Below, piece after piece: positions 33,394 through 44,518 of a stretch of 64,000 bases of DNA. The translations under genes and the position numbers were made by a program. Each line of letters starts with the position of its first letter. Position 1 is the stretch's first letter. Source of the DNA: Stenocarpella maydis (lineage: Eukaryota; Ascomycota; Sordariomycetes; Diaporthales; Diaporthaceae). The stretch lies in assembly GCA_002270565.1 (NCBI GenBank), contig NQMI01000123.1, positions 62,001 to 126,000 of the forward strand. Reading direction: 5' to 3'. The notes under the pieces are model-generated. The model saw nothing but the letters and a program-made list of their open reading frames with translations, ran no database searches and was not told the origin of the DNA.

Positions 33394-34209
33394 AATACGG
33401 AAAGGGAGGATTGTGGGATTGTGGGATGGCGGTATCTATAATGGGAAGCTTTGATACATCCGGCATATTCAAGAATTGGGTCACCCACAGCTGCAAGGAT
33501 GATTGGACTTGGGATGACGGGGCTGTCAGGGAAGTCATTGTCTTGAGAAAGGGTGTTTTCACACTAGATTGGATTCTTTGTTTTTACGCCAGTTATACCC
33601 GGCCCTTTTAGATGACCCACTGCAAATAGAAATAGTATCAGTGTAGTCAAGATTTCGCCAGTTTTTCTTCGGTATAATGCACGGAAAACGCACTCAATCT
33701 CACAGTGTATATTTCAGCGTGACGGTGTTACGAATGGCTATCGGAAGACACAATTGCATCATACACTAGCAAATGGGTAATCAACAACTATGACGGGCAC
33801 CGAGTACTGAGGGTAGGGCGTACTTGGCTGCGAGGTGACACTTCCACGATTCAGAGTCTTCAGCTCTGACTGAAGCGGTGAGGTTCTCACCAGTTGCAGC
33901 TAAACATCCTGCCTGCAGTTAGTGGGCTTGCGGGTTGCCTGCTTAGCTGTCAACAGCTGCACAACACAAGACGTGGAGGCACTTCGTTCAGCTTAAGGTA
34001 TATGCTGTGCTCTGCACATCTGCATGATGAGCGACGAAGTACTAGCAACGGGACGAACTCGACTTGCCAGAAACAACAATCACTTGGCCGATATTGTCGG
34101 CCGGGCAAGATAGCATCCAGCACTGGCAACGGACATAATATTTCAACCAGCGCTTCCGCCAGCTACTCTGGCCAGTTTCGCCTGAGCTTCGACGCATGAT
34201 TTTCAGAAA
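33394..34209. other. intergenic
   Basis: 3' flank of the sugar porter; no gene recognised. Confidence 0.45.
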
Positions 34210-35115
34210 TGCCTACCCTAACAATTTCTTGATCAGCCTCCCCAGGGAAGTCTCTCTCAGATTATTTAGGCCTCGGCAAACTTCTCCGTGACGAGCCTAC
34301 CCTGAGGGACGAGATTATGGACTTACTCTACAGGCATTGCCCGATCGAGTGGCATGGGAGCCTCAATGACTCTTGAAACGATTCAGACGAGCCATATGCA
34401 ACATGCAGTTCTTTCAGGACGGAAATTCCTGTCATTGAACGCCTCGCAGTCACCTATACCCCTGACGCGCGAGACCTCACAAGCGACATACGTCAGGCCC
34501 TAGAGTGGTTGACGCGCCCAAGCGCGCGGACAACAATAGGCGATTCGGGTGGTCTCTGCAGAGGCTTTTGCTCCACGGAGCCACGAGTGGTATTTCTGCT
34601 GTACTTTAGCGACGGCAGCTGAGGTCACGCCGACACTCTCGATCGGACTTCACGGGCTGGCTACCACTTCAGGAACCGGCATTCCACAGACTCATGCGGC
34701 ATGGGGCTAACGTGTCTTTCGTCTATATTCGTGTTTAACTTGGGAATAACCAGAGCTGAGCCAAAATGCGGTCACGGGTTGGTCTTCGGGGTTGAGTCTT
34801 GGTCCGCGGGAGGTCTCTCACTAAGCCGTGGTGGCAACACTGGATCTCCACATGCCCACATTGAGTAAAATGATCGTCACTCGAGTGACTTTGGAGAGTT
34901 CAATGGCGTGCAAAGCATGTACCTAACTGGGGGTATGCGCTATGCAGCAGCACTCTTTCAACAAGACATCGGACCTACAAGCACCGGCGGATGGGACGCT
35001 GGTCACGTTCCTTGGCTGCAGTAGCTGAGATGGAAGGGGAGAGCGTGGCAGCATCTCTCTGAATACTCGGCATTGAGTTCGCAGATGATGGCATTAACCA
35101 TTTGGCACCCTTCCG
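34210..35115 (+). pseudogene. decayed ankyrin-type coding sequence (tentative)
   Basis: Read across frames and stops, + strand fragments look protein-like: 'DEPTLRDEIMDLLYRHCPIEW' near 34290-34355, 'LLLHGATSGISAVL' near 34567 and 'FHRLMRHGANVSFVYI' near 34685-34730, the last two resembling ankyrin-repeat ends (xxLLxHGA). Frames change several times and stops interrupt them, so if it was a gene it is dead. No more than a suggestion. Confidence 0.25.
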
Positions 35116-36290
35116 ATGCCCATGAAATCGGGTGCGCATGCGTAGCTACGCCGCTGATACATGATAACTATCTGGCATGTCATCCGCTCCCTGGCGCGAT
35201 CCTTGGCTATCGCTCCTAATCGCGCACAGAATACGCCGTCGCTCAACAACATCAAACGAACGGCCGTACTCTACCACGTGGGTGAACCTGAAACAAATGC
35301 GGTTGTAAGCGAATGGGAGTCCATCCCCCTTCCCTTGACCGCCTGACAAGGCCGTCTGGTTTCGTGGTCCGGCTCCCGTGGTGCTGCCGACCCCCTGGCG
35401 CGTTTGCAGCCTTCGAACAGGTCGCGGTACTCGTTTCTGCGCACTAAAGTAGGCGTAAAACTGTGACCGAGATATACTATAGATTTAGACTGGCGGACAG
35501 CGATAAACCAACCGGGTAGGCCAAGCAAAAGCATATAGGGGGCTCTACAAGTTATGGCTTGGTCCACGGGCGCTGGCTCCCCTAGGTATGGACAGAGGCT
35601 AACTGTGTTTGTATGGTTACTTGCGGCGGATTTCGTGTTATGAACCTCCGGTGTTTTATTATAGCCTTGACCAAAGGCAACAGTCTGCTACAAAGGCTTC
35701 CTGCGGGCATATGAGGTACTGTTGGAGCAAAGGTTTGGGTGTCAACGACGATAGATGCCACGAGGCCATCCCTCAAGTGCTCCCCTCAGTCAAGTTTCTG
35801 AGTAATATCAACATACGTAAGCCATTGCAGTTACCACAACACCTTGCTTCTCTTGAGCAACTCCTCGAATCAGTGACTTCCGAGTCGGTTTTTTTTTTTT
35901 TTTGGAAAGAAGTTTTCAAAACGACCGAAGCACTGATGTTGCCAGTCGTGGTCTGTGACAAGTGGGCCTCACTCTCGACGCGGCTCATGCAAGTCTTGGA
36001 TCGGAGGAGGGCCTGTCACGAAGTCACAACTTAAGCCTTGTCACGCCCCGATTTTGAGTGCATCAGGTCAAATGGATTTTTATGGCTTCAGAAAGAATGC
36101 TTCTCGTCTTACTTTCTATTTAATTCCATCTGCTGGAGCGACAGGATAGAATTCTGAAACCCTCTCTACGCATGGCAAAGTTCAAAGTCTACAGAACTGA
36201 AAAACACAAAACCGCCAAATTAACGTTTTTATTCAACAAACATCACCCTCATAGAGGAATACGGCAAAGATGGCCTGATTCATTGACACA
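35116..36290. other. intergenic
   Basis: No gene recognised; contains a run of sixteen T at about 35889-35904. Confidence 0.45.
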
Positions 36291-37574
36291 ATGCCTTTAG
36301 GTAACGCCAAAGCCGAGCAAGGCGCGACTATCAAATCCGAGACTAGCAGCAACTCACAGCCCGAGAACGCGGCCCTCCTTCCCGACATACCCGAGCTCCT
36401 CACCCATCTCAAGCTCATTGACGCAATTATATGTCTGAAGAAAGCTACGGAAATTCAAGCTGAAACGCACGGGGTGGAAGCAGGTGAAGCCTGGCAGCAG
36501 TTCTGCCAGGCAGCCGCTGCCAGCTTCCTTGAGTGGTCCGAGGAGGTTGACCTTTCTGGGAAGACCATAGCCGTCCCGCCGCTTGACATCATGATGGTTT
36601 GGCACTCTTACATGTTAAATACCAAGGACTATTTGCGGTTCCAAGAGAAAACCCGGGGGGGAGAGATGTCGGGAAAGAGCTTTGACTGGCAGGAATTGGT
36701 GAGATATCTATCGTTCGCCGCAACCCTAGTTAATTTTCTTGATTCTAACACCCAGTCATATCCCAGAGGCGCAAGCTGGACCTGGACTATGACGGCCTGC
36801 CCGGGGTCCTGCAGGCATGGGACCCATCCGGCGAGACACGGACGACCACATCCCAGACTCCTGGCCATGCCGGCAACGACTTCGACATGGTGGCGGCAGT
36901 CCAGCGACAGCTGAGGTTCGCAGAGAAGATCCACGACGCCCACTGGCGCCGCCCAGAGACGGTCACCCGATTCCTCTCCTCGGCAGTCGGGCACTATGAG
37001 GAGTTCTTCGCCCTCATCGCCGAGAACCCGGGCGTCGGCCTGGCCCCGACGCTGGCCATCGACCTCGTCTGGTGAGTCCACCGAACTCTACTCCACCCCC
37101 ACAAGGCATCATCAGATCATACCCCGAACCAGAGGTCAAGGCTGCTAACACACAGCCCCCAGGCACACCCACCAGCTCTCGCCCGCGAGGTACCGCGCCT
37201 ACTCGCGGCGGGTGACGCGCGGCCGCCTCGTCCTCCACGACGACAACCTGGACGGGCCGGCCCTCGCGGAGGCGGGCCACATCGCCGAGCGGCTGTACCT
37301 CGCCAGGTACGGCGTGCCGTACTACGGGGCCGCCTCCCCGCCGCCGCCGCCGCCGCCGTACTCGCCCACGGCGCCGGGCCGTTGTCAACCTGCGCCGGCC
37401 GGCCGTCCGTCATGCGCCAGCGTGTGCTCCAGCGCGTGCCGCAGCGGCGGGTGCTCGGCGCGGTGCCAGGCCGGGTGCAGCATCCGCTGCCGCGGGGGCC
37501 TGTGCAGGGACCAGTGCAGGGCGGCGTGTGGGTACGTGTGCGGGGCGTGTGAGATGAAGGAGGATGGGGAGTAA
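36291..37574 (+). CDS. GRDP-like (DUF1399) protein with Pro-rich and Cys-rich tail
   Basis: Exons 36291-36698, 36767-37071 and 37163-37574 give 374 residues. Two copies of the 'glycine-rich domain protein' helical motif are visible: 'PLDIMMVWHSYMLNTKDYLRF' and 'LAIDLVWHTHQLSPARYRAY' (D-x-x-W-H-x-H/Y). After the second come a polyproline run (eight or more Pro, from a CCG/CCGCCG tract at 37338-37361) and a cysteine-rich tail with about fourteen Cys in 60 residues ('CASVCSSACRSGGCSARC'). GRDP proteins are common in moulds; function in fungi is not established. The Cys tail could bind metal or form disulphides. A (GGA)n repeat follows the stop (37590-37618). Confidence 0.75.
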
Positions 37575-37924
37575 CTAGGACGAGTGAGGAGGAGGAGGAG
37601 GAGGAGGAGGAGGAGGAGCCGTACGGCTGGAAGACAATGGGAGGACCCGGATGAGTAGTTTGGCTAGGCTGGATAGATTAATCCTTCACTTTCTGCCATT
37701 TGAGTCCCCTATGAAAAACGCTTGCTGGCCGTGGCTGAATGCCCCGCAATGCACTTTTGCTTTCAGCAGCATGACTATATTCCACCTCGATCAATGAATG
37801 GGGAATGCGATTTTGTAAACTGTTTGCCGGAGTGTGAGTTGGCCTTCAGTTCCTCGTGTTAGAGGTCTCGACTAGCATTGTCTGCGCCGTTGATAGAAGG
37901 CTGTCTCGATCGTTTTAGGCAGAG

Positions 37925-37969
37925 TACCTAGGTAATTACTTGAAACTTACCGCCTTTGGTACCTAGGTA
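37925..37969. repeat. two TACCTAGGTA palindromes
   Basis: Perfect 10-bp palindromes at 37925-37934 and 37960-37969. Confidence 0.6.
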
Positions 37970-38346
37970 TTGTGCAAAACCTAGTAGTACTAGGCGTATA
38001 AGCGTTTCCTATCACTTCATGAAAGGGCTAGCCGCAACTCTTGGTCAAAGAGGATGTAAACGGATGGAGAATTAAACTAGTTATATGATTCGCCGGTTCG
38101 TATCCGTATTTGGAATGAGTAATCTGAGAACCCCGAGCTCACTTTATATTTCGACTTTTGTTTTCGCACAGGGCATTCGTGGTTGGACATGGTGCTGCTG
38201 TACTATCAGCCATTATCGATTTGGATCATGTGTTGGAAGAAATGACCCGAAACAACCTGGTCGTCACTAAAATGTCATTCCAAGCAAGATGGGACAAGTG
38301 TTGTCCCGTGATCGTTGGAAGTGAGGGGTATGATCCTTTGTGACAG

Positions 38347-38356
38347 TACCTAGGTA
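38347..38356. repeat. TACCTAGGTA palindrome
   Basis: Intergenic copy of the recurrent 10-bp palindrome. Confidence 0.6.
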
Positions 38357-39838
38357 TTAACCTCAGGTGCTAGTCGCGTAATAACAAGTCATTGCACTAT
38401 GGCTACTCTGCCATGGCAGCATGTTCGGCTTTTTGGTGCGTGGCAGTGTCGTGGTAGAAATAGATGGTTGAGCAAAGCACGCAGTGTTGACCAATGAAGA
38501 TCATGCCGGCTTTTCTAGGAGGGTATGCTAAATCCATGGTGTGATGTGCATGACTAGGAGCTTCTTATCCGAAGACCGAGGTAGAAAAAGGACCAAGAGC
38601 ATGTTGAGGGTTCTCTCACGCATGCGTGCAGCACCGGGGTGCTTCACTAGTCTCAGGGAGCAGTTGACTTTTTCCATAAAGAGAACACAGGGCCGGTTTG
38701 CCCACAAGACATGAAGCTTTGCCCAAGCCTGGTTGCCCCGTTGTCGGAGCTTGGCTGGTGGCGGCTTGTGGTGCCGCTCACTGCGAGGGCTCGAGACAGC
38801 TTGGCAGAGTCGCGGGTGGCAGCAGGCGAGGTGCTGTCGAAACGATGGGCCGTGTGGGAGGACAAACATTATCCGTGAGAGATTTAATGGGCCTGGTGCT
38901 CGGTGTATCTGCGTCTCATTTGAGAATAGTCGGTCATGTCTAGTAACAATGAGGTTGAGGTTGAGATACACAGATCAAGGGCACAAGGCACAAGAGTACC
39001 TAAGTACTTAAGGAATGTGGACTAAAAAGAAGTACCCAAGCACAACAGCAGAAAGCTCCTTCGTGCAGGTGGCTGGCTGGCTTGTGATTGGCTGGTGTGG
39101 CCTGGAACGCCCAAGCTGAGCAGCTGCCCCACGGCTCACTCGGCAAGGATGCCCATGCCCCCCCGCCTGCTCTCGGTTGTTTCTGCTCTTACCTCAGCGT
39201 GGTGCTATTCCAGCTAGACTACTCAGTACCTTGCCCAGATCCGGCCTGCAGCAACAAAAAGGCCAGGAGAGCTTGGATTATCAACACGTCAATACCAGCA
39301 TCACCTTCGAAACACCATCCAGCTATCAGTGGAAATCCCATGACTGGTTACAGCATTTCCAGGCAGCGTTTCATTTGACCCTTGTTTCCCTTCCTGGCCG
39401 TGCCAAAACCTGAACCCCACCACGGGAATCCCCTCTGCGGGGCAGCAAGCATCATCGTGACAAGCTGCCGCTGGGGGCCAGGCACACATCCACTTTCAGG
39501 CTATTATTAGCCTCACAGGCCTGAGGGCCTCTTTGTTTCTGTCCCATCCTGGCCTGGTTGAACATGGGAGTTTTCTACACATGGTTCCCACGAGCTTGAG
39601 CGTGCAGAGCAGGGACCAAAGAACCATCTCGAATCATCACATCGTGAGTTTGACGCTCAAAACTTTACCACTCACTCACGCACACGCACACACACACTAA
39701 CTCATCACCTGCTGCCAGCCATCCCACTCTTCTCCCATCCCGCCACTCGGCGCCTCGATCTCCACAGCTCATGGATGTCCCCCGCTGCTCCGTTAGGTGA
39801 AGCTATCCACCATCCCCCTGGCATTGTTGAGCCTCGTG

Positions 39839-41155
39839 ATGGACCCCCACGGTGGAGCAAACCAGGCAAACGCCCAACAGCCACAGGACGACCATCAAGA
39901 TATCGCGCCCTTTCATCGCATATCCCCCGCGCGTGTCGCCACCGGACTGTCAAATGGCATCCGCCGCACAATTACCTTCATCACCGAGCCTCTGTCGCCA
40001 GCACGTAGCGAGTGGGACCTTGAGTCAGCCCCGCCAACCCCGGGGCTCGACAAGTTCCGGAGATGGAGCACCCTACCAAAGAGCACCGACGCCCCCAACG
40101 CCTCCGTAACCCGCCCGGGCACCCCCGAGGAGCCCCGCAACTTCATGACCCTCCCCGCAGAGATACAGATCGTCATCCTGCAGCACCTAGACTTCGCGGA
40201 CATCGAGCGCCTGCGCCGGACCTGTAAGTACTGGTACAACTTTGCCACCCCGCGCCTGGTCCGGAGCATATGGGGCCCCGACACCTTCCGCGCCATTCTC
40301 ATCCGCCATTGCAGGGTCTGCCTCACATACTGCCCCAGGGACGTCACCCGCCTGCTCACCACCCCTCTGGACGCCGGATACCCGCTGTCGTCTCGGTGTG
40401 TCAAGTGCACCCTCCAGAGCCGCGACGGTACCGTGAGGATCGGCAGGAAAACTACCCTGGGCAACTTCACCGACTACTGGACCTGCCGCTGGTGCGGCTG
40501 GCCCATCACCGCCGACAGCTGCAACGGCACCCCCCAGTTCCACAGGAAGTGCTACGACCGGTACGCCATCGTGCTGCTCGCCTTCTTCCTCCTGGGCTGG
40601 ATCCAGTTCTTCCTCGGCCTAGCGGGCTCGGGGCTGTGCTGGCACTACTTTAGGGGCGACAGGCTGGTGCTCGCGCCCACCATAGTCGGGTTCCTGCTCA
40701 TGTGGGTCTGCATCATGCTCATCATGTTCCGGGGTAATAGGGTCAGGACATATAATGTTGCCCTGTTTCTGGAGGTGGCCATATTAGGGTTATGGGTGAG
40801 TTGTGGACATTCCTCCTTCGTTTGCGGACGCAGTGAGACGACGCAGAAGAGACCGCCCGGATTGAGCTGACACGTCACACAGGTTGCTCCAGTTTACTCA
40901 GTTTCCAAGGGCCTTGCAAGGAACAAACCTTCAGCATCAACGATAGCCACGCTGGTACTGATTGGCATAAATATGCTCTTCAGGCTCCTCAACATCACCG
41001 GAAACATCGTCCTCATAACAGACTACGACCGGACAAGGCACTACGTCCCGCGCATACCCATCTGGCGCCGCTTTATGAACCCCATACTCACCGCACTCAT
41101 CTTCTGGACCTACCCTCAGCACGCAGAGCGGAAGTTCGCGCCGGACTACCGCTGA
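39839..41155 (+). CDS. F-box protein with membrane-spanning C-terminal half
   Basis: Exons 39839-40795 and 40883-41155 give 409 residues. After a polar N-terminus of about 100 residues comes an F-box: 'FMTLPAEIQIVILQHLDFADIERLRRTCKYWYNFA'-type pattern with the conserved Leu-Pro and Leu-x3-Cys. Then a Cys-rich part with CxxC pairs ('CRVCLTYC', 'CVKC', 'CRWCGW'), followed by hydrophobic helices at 'IVLLAFFLLGWIQFFLGLAG', 'APTIVGFLLMWVCIMLIMF', 'NVALFLEVAILGLW' and, in exon 2, 'STIATLVLIGINMLF'. This layout (F-box + zinc-like Cys + several helices) is seen in mould proteins of unknown role; a membrane-tethered SCF substrate receptor is possible. An in-frame GTG at 39797 is not the start; ATG 39839 is. 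Confidence 0.8.
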
Positions 41156-41509
41156 CCAAAGGGTTTGAGAGATTCGTGGACGGGTTCAGGTGCATAGAGA
41201 AATCCATAGGTTGGGATTAGGCGGGCTCTGAATGGGGCCGGACGAACCGGTCGGTGGAATGATATCAGACAGTGCTTGGACGGATAACTTCGCACGAAGC
41301 CTTTGTGATGGCGCCTAATCATATGCTGCTCCATGATAAACTTTATGTGCATGTCGTCAACCTGAGATTGACAGGAGTGGAACAGCTCGGATTAGCATAT
41401 AATGAAATTTAATGCGTTCCAAAAAGTAAGAGACATGTAAAAAATACTGAGGGCCGGGAATACCAGGTGGAAAGCCCCTGCCAGGGCCCTGGGAGCTATT
41501 CGTCCAAGT

Positions 41510-41519
41510 TACCTAGGTA
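41510..41519. repeat. TACCTAGGTA palindrome
   Basis: Intergenic copy of the recurrent 10-bp palindrome. Confidence 0.6.
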
Positions 41520-41559
41520 CTACGGCTTAGATGGGCGGGGAGGCGGTTCGCCTTCGTTA

Positions 41560-41815
41560 CTCACTCAGCTCGCTCCTCCCGCGAACCCCCTCACGCCACC
41601 CAGTAGGGCTCTCTAGGAGCCCAGAGGAAGGGCCCTTACTTGCCTAGAGGATGGGTTTCCGCGAGAGCTCTTTATATGCCTATAGAGAGGGAGCTTTACG
41701 TGCCCAGAGGAAGGCCGTCCATATACCCTTTATTGCCCTCTTCATTAGGCCCTCTTTATCTAGGCCCGTTGAGGCCCTCTTCGTGAGGCCCTCTTCGCGG
41801 GGGCCCCTTCGCCTA
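41560..41815. repeat. degenerate tandem repeat array
   Basis: Blocks of the type CC(T/C)AGAGGA...CTTTA(T/C)(A/G)TGCC recur in the first part, and AGGCCCTCTT recurs about four times at 41755-41800. Origin unknown; possibly part of a small transposon relic. Confidence 0.45.
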
Positions 41816-42127
41816 AGGTATGTAAGCTTCGATCTATGTCCCGCTCCGCTGATTCCTTGGCCGCTAGAGATTGATGATTAGTCTAGGGCTGGCAATTCTA
41901 CTAGCGGCCCACGGTCTATTTTTATTAATTAGGGGCTGAGAATTTTGGTAGACTGTTTAAGCGTGTGGTCTGTTAAGATCCCGTCTATAGACTATTCTAG
42001 ACGAGTAGCATATTTGGCATAGTAGGAAGGTTTACAGAAAAAAGAAGTATATCACTAAAGAGGGACAGATAATCAACAGCGAGGTCCTCTATCGATGCGG
42101 CAGACCACTCTCTAGGCTTCCTCCAAA

Positions 42128-43093
42128 TCAACCATTCATCGCTTTCAACATATCTCGGGCGTCTTCCATGACCCTGTCGATCTCATTCTCCCAGTATGCA
42201 TATTCGAACCGTTCGTCCTCATTATCCGACGCATTACCAGTATCATCCCAGACCACGCCAATCTCTTCTGCGCCCTCAATGTCTTGCTCATAGTCAGCCG
42301 TGCCCTTGAGGTCCTCCAATGCCTCCTCCATTCGAGAAACCCACTGATGTTCCCAAAACTCGCAAAAGGTAGTGATGTCCACTGAGAAATCCGGCGTGTC
42401 GAGGTTGAGCGTGTCGGAGAACTCGGTGACCAGGCCTTCCAGGAGGCGTGACTCTGTGGACTCCAGCTCACGAAGCTCTTGGGCCTCTTTTCTTGTGTAG
42501 GCAGTGTGGAAATCCGGCCGCGTCCTGGCAGGGAGACTCGCTGTATGACATGGCCAGCAGCATACATGAGTCATACCTAATCCGGTGAATGTCAGGAAGC
42601 GAATAGCAGCTCTGAGACGCAGAGGGCCGAATAGGGTCATGGCTTGTCCGCAGGAATGTGGAGAGCCTTTCACCCAAAATCGGTATCGAGTTGACCACAC
42701 TGCTTTCATCGCTCGAAAAGTTGCTGATTTCCCACCCATTCCAATATCTTATATCGTAACACAGTCCCTTCGACATATTAGTCCAGGGGGTGCAACCTCT
42801 GTCCGAGCATGGACAAATGCAGTCATCGGTAATCTCCACTGGAAAAAGGGCTGCGCTAAATACTTTCACAGAAGATGCCTCGTTCCCGAGGTCGAAACCC
42901 GCCAACTCCACGAACCTATCCACGTACGCGACGAAGTTCCCAATCCTGAAAGCCATTTCATGCTCCCGAGCTCTGTTGCTTGAGACTGCGATACTGCCGT
43001 AGCCACCTCGTCTGCAAACGTTCTCATAAGAAGGATGAGGTGCGAGCACTCCAGTGTATTTTGCGCCATGCTGCACAAGCCAACTTATATATG
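42128..43093 (-). pseudogene. 5'-truncated ankyrin-type gene, C-terminal part
   Basis: Minus-strand frame enters from the MULE border as 'PYISWLVQHGAK' and continues through 'GNFVAYVDRFVELAGFDLG' and the Cys-rich signature 'DDCICPCSDRGCTPWT' that is found behind ankyrin repeats in many mould proteins. A 48-nt intron (gtatga...ctgccag, ~42533-42580) joins 'PDIHRI' to 'RTRPDFHTAYTRKEAQEL'; the C-terminus is acidic and ends at 42128. No start codon or ankyrin repeats precede it because the MULE end at 43094 lies directly against the frame, so the 5' half has been lost or displaced. The remaining part has no stop or frameshift, which suggests a recent event. Confidence 0.55.
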
Positions 43094-43416
43094 GAGATCG
43101 GAGATTCGCACCCCCAAAAACGGAGGGCGCACCCCCTAATTTGCTGACGAAGCGACTGCAGCCAATCAGAGCCCGCCGTTCTATGTCACCTGATAACCCA
43201 CACCAGTGCTTTTTGCAGGTATATTCATAGTGCCCTGCAGAACCTCCATTGCCCATAACATTAATTCAACAACCATATACCAACGCTTTATTGAATTAAT
43301 TTATCCTTATGTAGATTAATTAATCTAGCATTATTATTATCATTTAGTTACTCAGATCTTGGTTTTTCGTGGTTATAGCGATAGCGCAGGTCCTAGATTA
43401 CTCGGGTCTTAAGGCA
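43094..43416 (+). mobile_element. 5' end of a second MULE copy
   Basis: Begins with the same terminal repeat as 2780 (GAGATCGGAGATTCG..., in the TT variant of the right-hand TIR) and stays about 90% identical to 2780-3101, differing mostly by C/T and G/A changes, up to 'GGTCTTAAGGCA'. It then stops abruptly at 43416. No right end is present, so it is a truncated copy, probably cut by the element that follows. Confidence 0.75.
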
Positions 43417-44513
43417 TATGTTATGAGCCAACACACATTGGCGGCTGACTACCGCAGAAGACAACCCCGCAGGTCGGGAAGTAACCCCCAAAAGGAGCGC
43501 CCCGCCTAATCCAATCAGTAACGCTACCTTATCAGGGTTAGGGTTAGGGACCCACCACGATCGATGAAATCGGTATCGATTCCATCGAGCAACACTCAAT
43601 CAACAGAATCACCATTAATACTATTGATAACGGATAAAGAGTTAGAATATATAAGGATATAGTTATTACTATACTAGATAGCTTTTATAGAATAGACTCT
43701 TTAGTTATTGATCTAAGTATTTAATCCCAATTAGATAGTCTTATAGGTAGTAATTATTATTAGTTAATAATATTACTTAATAAATGCTTAATAATGTATT
43801 TTAAATATAAACTCTTGATCTCTTAGGTTTAATGTACTTGGAAACACTCTGATTATTATATTTTAATAACTCTTATTTATATATCGCTATACAGACTTTG
43901 AGCAATATTATATACGGAACCCTTTATAATATCGGACTCCGGAATAACCACCCCTACTTGCAACCTTCTCTATAAGCTGGATGAACTTGCTAATAATGAG
44001 GCTATGGACCCCTGTATCCAGGAATTGGTTAATGAGGTTAGGCAATTGCGCCTCCTTATGAAAGGTTAAGCTTAATATAATACGGAAGTCAAACAGCTTT
44101 AATAGGAGATTACTACTCTCTAAGCTGGAGCTAATATTATTAATACCCTAATCCAGATGAAAGAATATATTAAGCTTAATACTCCAGCCCCTTATGATGG
44201 AGCTGCGGGATAACTTTAGGTATACCTAATGTAAGTTAGGGCCTACTAGTGCTTTTATAGGCTAGATATATAGCCTAGCGGATAAAGGGTTATATATTCT
44301 GATGAATTTGTGCTATAGAATAGCATTCAGTTCAGCGTGTGTTTCGGCAGGGTCGCAGTATGGTGCTCTGAGGCGAATTGGGACGATTGACAATGGTCTG
44401 AAAAACTTTGTATTGAATTAAGTTGGGCTTCTGTAAGCCCTCCTTATATACCCTCCGACGTCGTCTCACCCCTGGGCACGCTGCGGTAGGCTCTGGTGCA
44501 AATTTGCAAATGC
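43417..44513 (+). mobile_element. RIP-decayed LTR-retroelement relic with gag-like part
   Basis: Very AT-rich. The start TGTTATGAGCC at 43419 could be an LTR end, but no second LTR is seen. From about 43970 to 44320 the + strand, read through TAA/TAG, gives a coiled-coil-like 'LVNEVRQLRLLMKG' followed by 'LNTPAPYDGAAG', 'VYLMQVRAY' and 'RVIYSDEFVL', the arrangement of gag proteins of fungal gypsy elements. A short TTAGGG-type array (about 2.5 units) lies at 43544-43560. It is interrupted by the assembly gap at 44514. Confidence 0.45.
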
Positions 44514-44518
44514 NNNNN
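44514..44518. other. assembly gap (5 N)
   Basis: Five N bases between two repeat relics; true length is unknown, so linkage across this point should be treated with care. Confidence 0.95.

Larger units (their letters stand above)
37575..39838. other. 2.3-kb intergenic with TACCTAGGTA copies
   Basis: No gene recognised. Starts with a (GAG/GGA)n purine repeat and contains three copies of the palindrome TACCTAGGTA (37925, 37960, 38347). A CA-rich tract at 39675-39697 lies in the leader of the next gene. Confidence 0.45.
41156..42127. other. intergenic with degenerate repeats
   Basis: No gene. Contains a TACCTAGGTA copy (41510-41519) and the degenerate repeat array at 41560-41815. Confidence 0.5.
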
